Of a DNA stretch of 64,000 nucleotides, positions 63,958 through 64,000 are shown piece by piece. Below the pieces are notes generated by a model. The model was not told the origin of the DNA and searched no databases. It saw only the letters and a list, made by a program, of their open reading frames with translations. The translations under genes were made by a program, and so were the position numbers. The stretch lies in assembly GCA_037968475.1 (NCBI GenBank), contig JBBKVO010000053.1, positions 1 through 64,000 of the forward strand, read 5' to 3'. Positions within the stretch are counted from its first letter, which is position 1. Each line of letters opens with the position of its first letter. This DNA comes from SB11 sp037968475 (GTDB lineage Bacteria > Bacteroidota > Bacteroidia > UBA8524).

Positions 63958-64000
63958 ATTTCCGAATGGCAAACCTTTTTGACGAAATAATTTCTTAACT

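Overview
The window is a chromosomal segment of a Bacteroidota bacterium. This is inferred from AT-rich, densely packed genes, many secreted proteins ending in type IX secretion (T9SS) sorting domains of the 'YPNPA' kind, a gliding-motility-type (CHU_C) C-terminus, a three-gene Bacteroidota-style succinate dehydrogenase, and -7 promoter boxes of the TAnnTTTG type. I cannot name the species. No rRNA, tRNA, CRISPR array, prophage or replication origin was seen.

Layout. 1-6.5 kb (minus): a large AsmA-like envelope protein with an Ala/Lys-rich helical tail, signal peptide peptidase SppA, and a secreted endonuclease I. 6.58-7.46 kb: a small mobile island. A lone HUH/Y1 transposase gene lies between two direct copies of a three-palindrome unit, and the left copy is split by a ~194-bp non-coding insert. 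A relative of that insert recurs at 63.85 kb. 7.5-13 kb (plus): purB, then sdhC-sdhA-sdhB with a four-helix-bundle gene lodged between sdhC and sdhA. 13.1-18.4 kb: an 11-repeat PKD adhesin-like protein, a small secreted protein and riboflavin synthase. 18.5-25.7 kb: an M20 dipeptidase, a Kelch/Ig T9SS cargo and a PcrA/UvrD helicase.

25.8-29.6 kb (mostly minus): two orphan membrane proteins, the decayed 3' end of an NADP-dependent F420-reductase-like gene, a DUF2892 protein with a 32-residue membrane miniprotein, a tandem thioredoxin-fold protein and an AraC regulator. 29.8-33.6 kb (plus): DUF5606 protein, T9SS cargo, M3 peptidase and a membrane protein. 33.5-37.2 kb (minus): five genes including three tandem paralogous lipoproteins of unknown role. 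37.3-44.7 kb (plus): lipid A-type acyltransferase, fatty acid desaturase, FAH-family enzyme, M23 peptidase, Bcp peroxiredoxin and a TonB-dependent receptor. 44.8-47.3 kb (minus): menD-menB. 47.4-51.4 kb: two paralogous barrel proteins flanking a T9SS cargo. 51.3-59 kb: VOC protein, kdsB, pyrG, an esterase-fold T9SS cargo lacking the usual nucleophile, a barrel protein, a cupin, an SDR lacking YxxxK, and a tiny basic protein. 59.1-63.7 kb (minus): a 1533-residue BNR/GEVED/PKD T9SS cargo.

How it fits together. Core metabolism (purine, CTP, riboflavin, menaquinone, succinate oxidation, KDO activation, lipid acylation) alternates with single secreted or outer-membrane genes. Menaquinone (menD, menB) and SdhCAB belong to one respiratory chain. 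KdsB, the LpxL-like acyltransferase and the desaturase serve envelope lipids. Many transcription units end in strong hairpins, several of them shared by convergent genes. The most unusual parts are the transposase/palindrome island with its nested, dispersed insert, the F420-reductase remnant, the lipoprotein triplication, and two enzymes whose usual catalytic residues are replaced.
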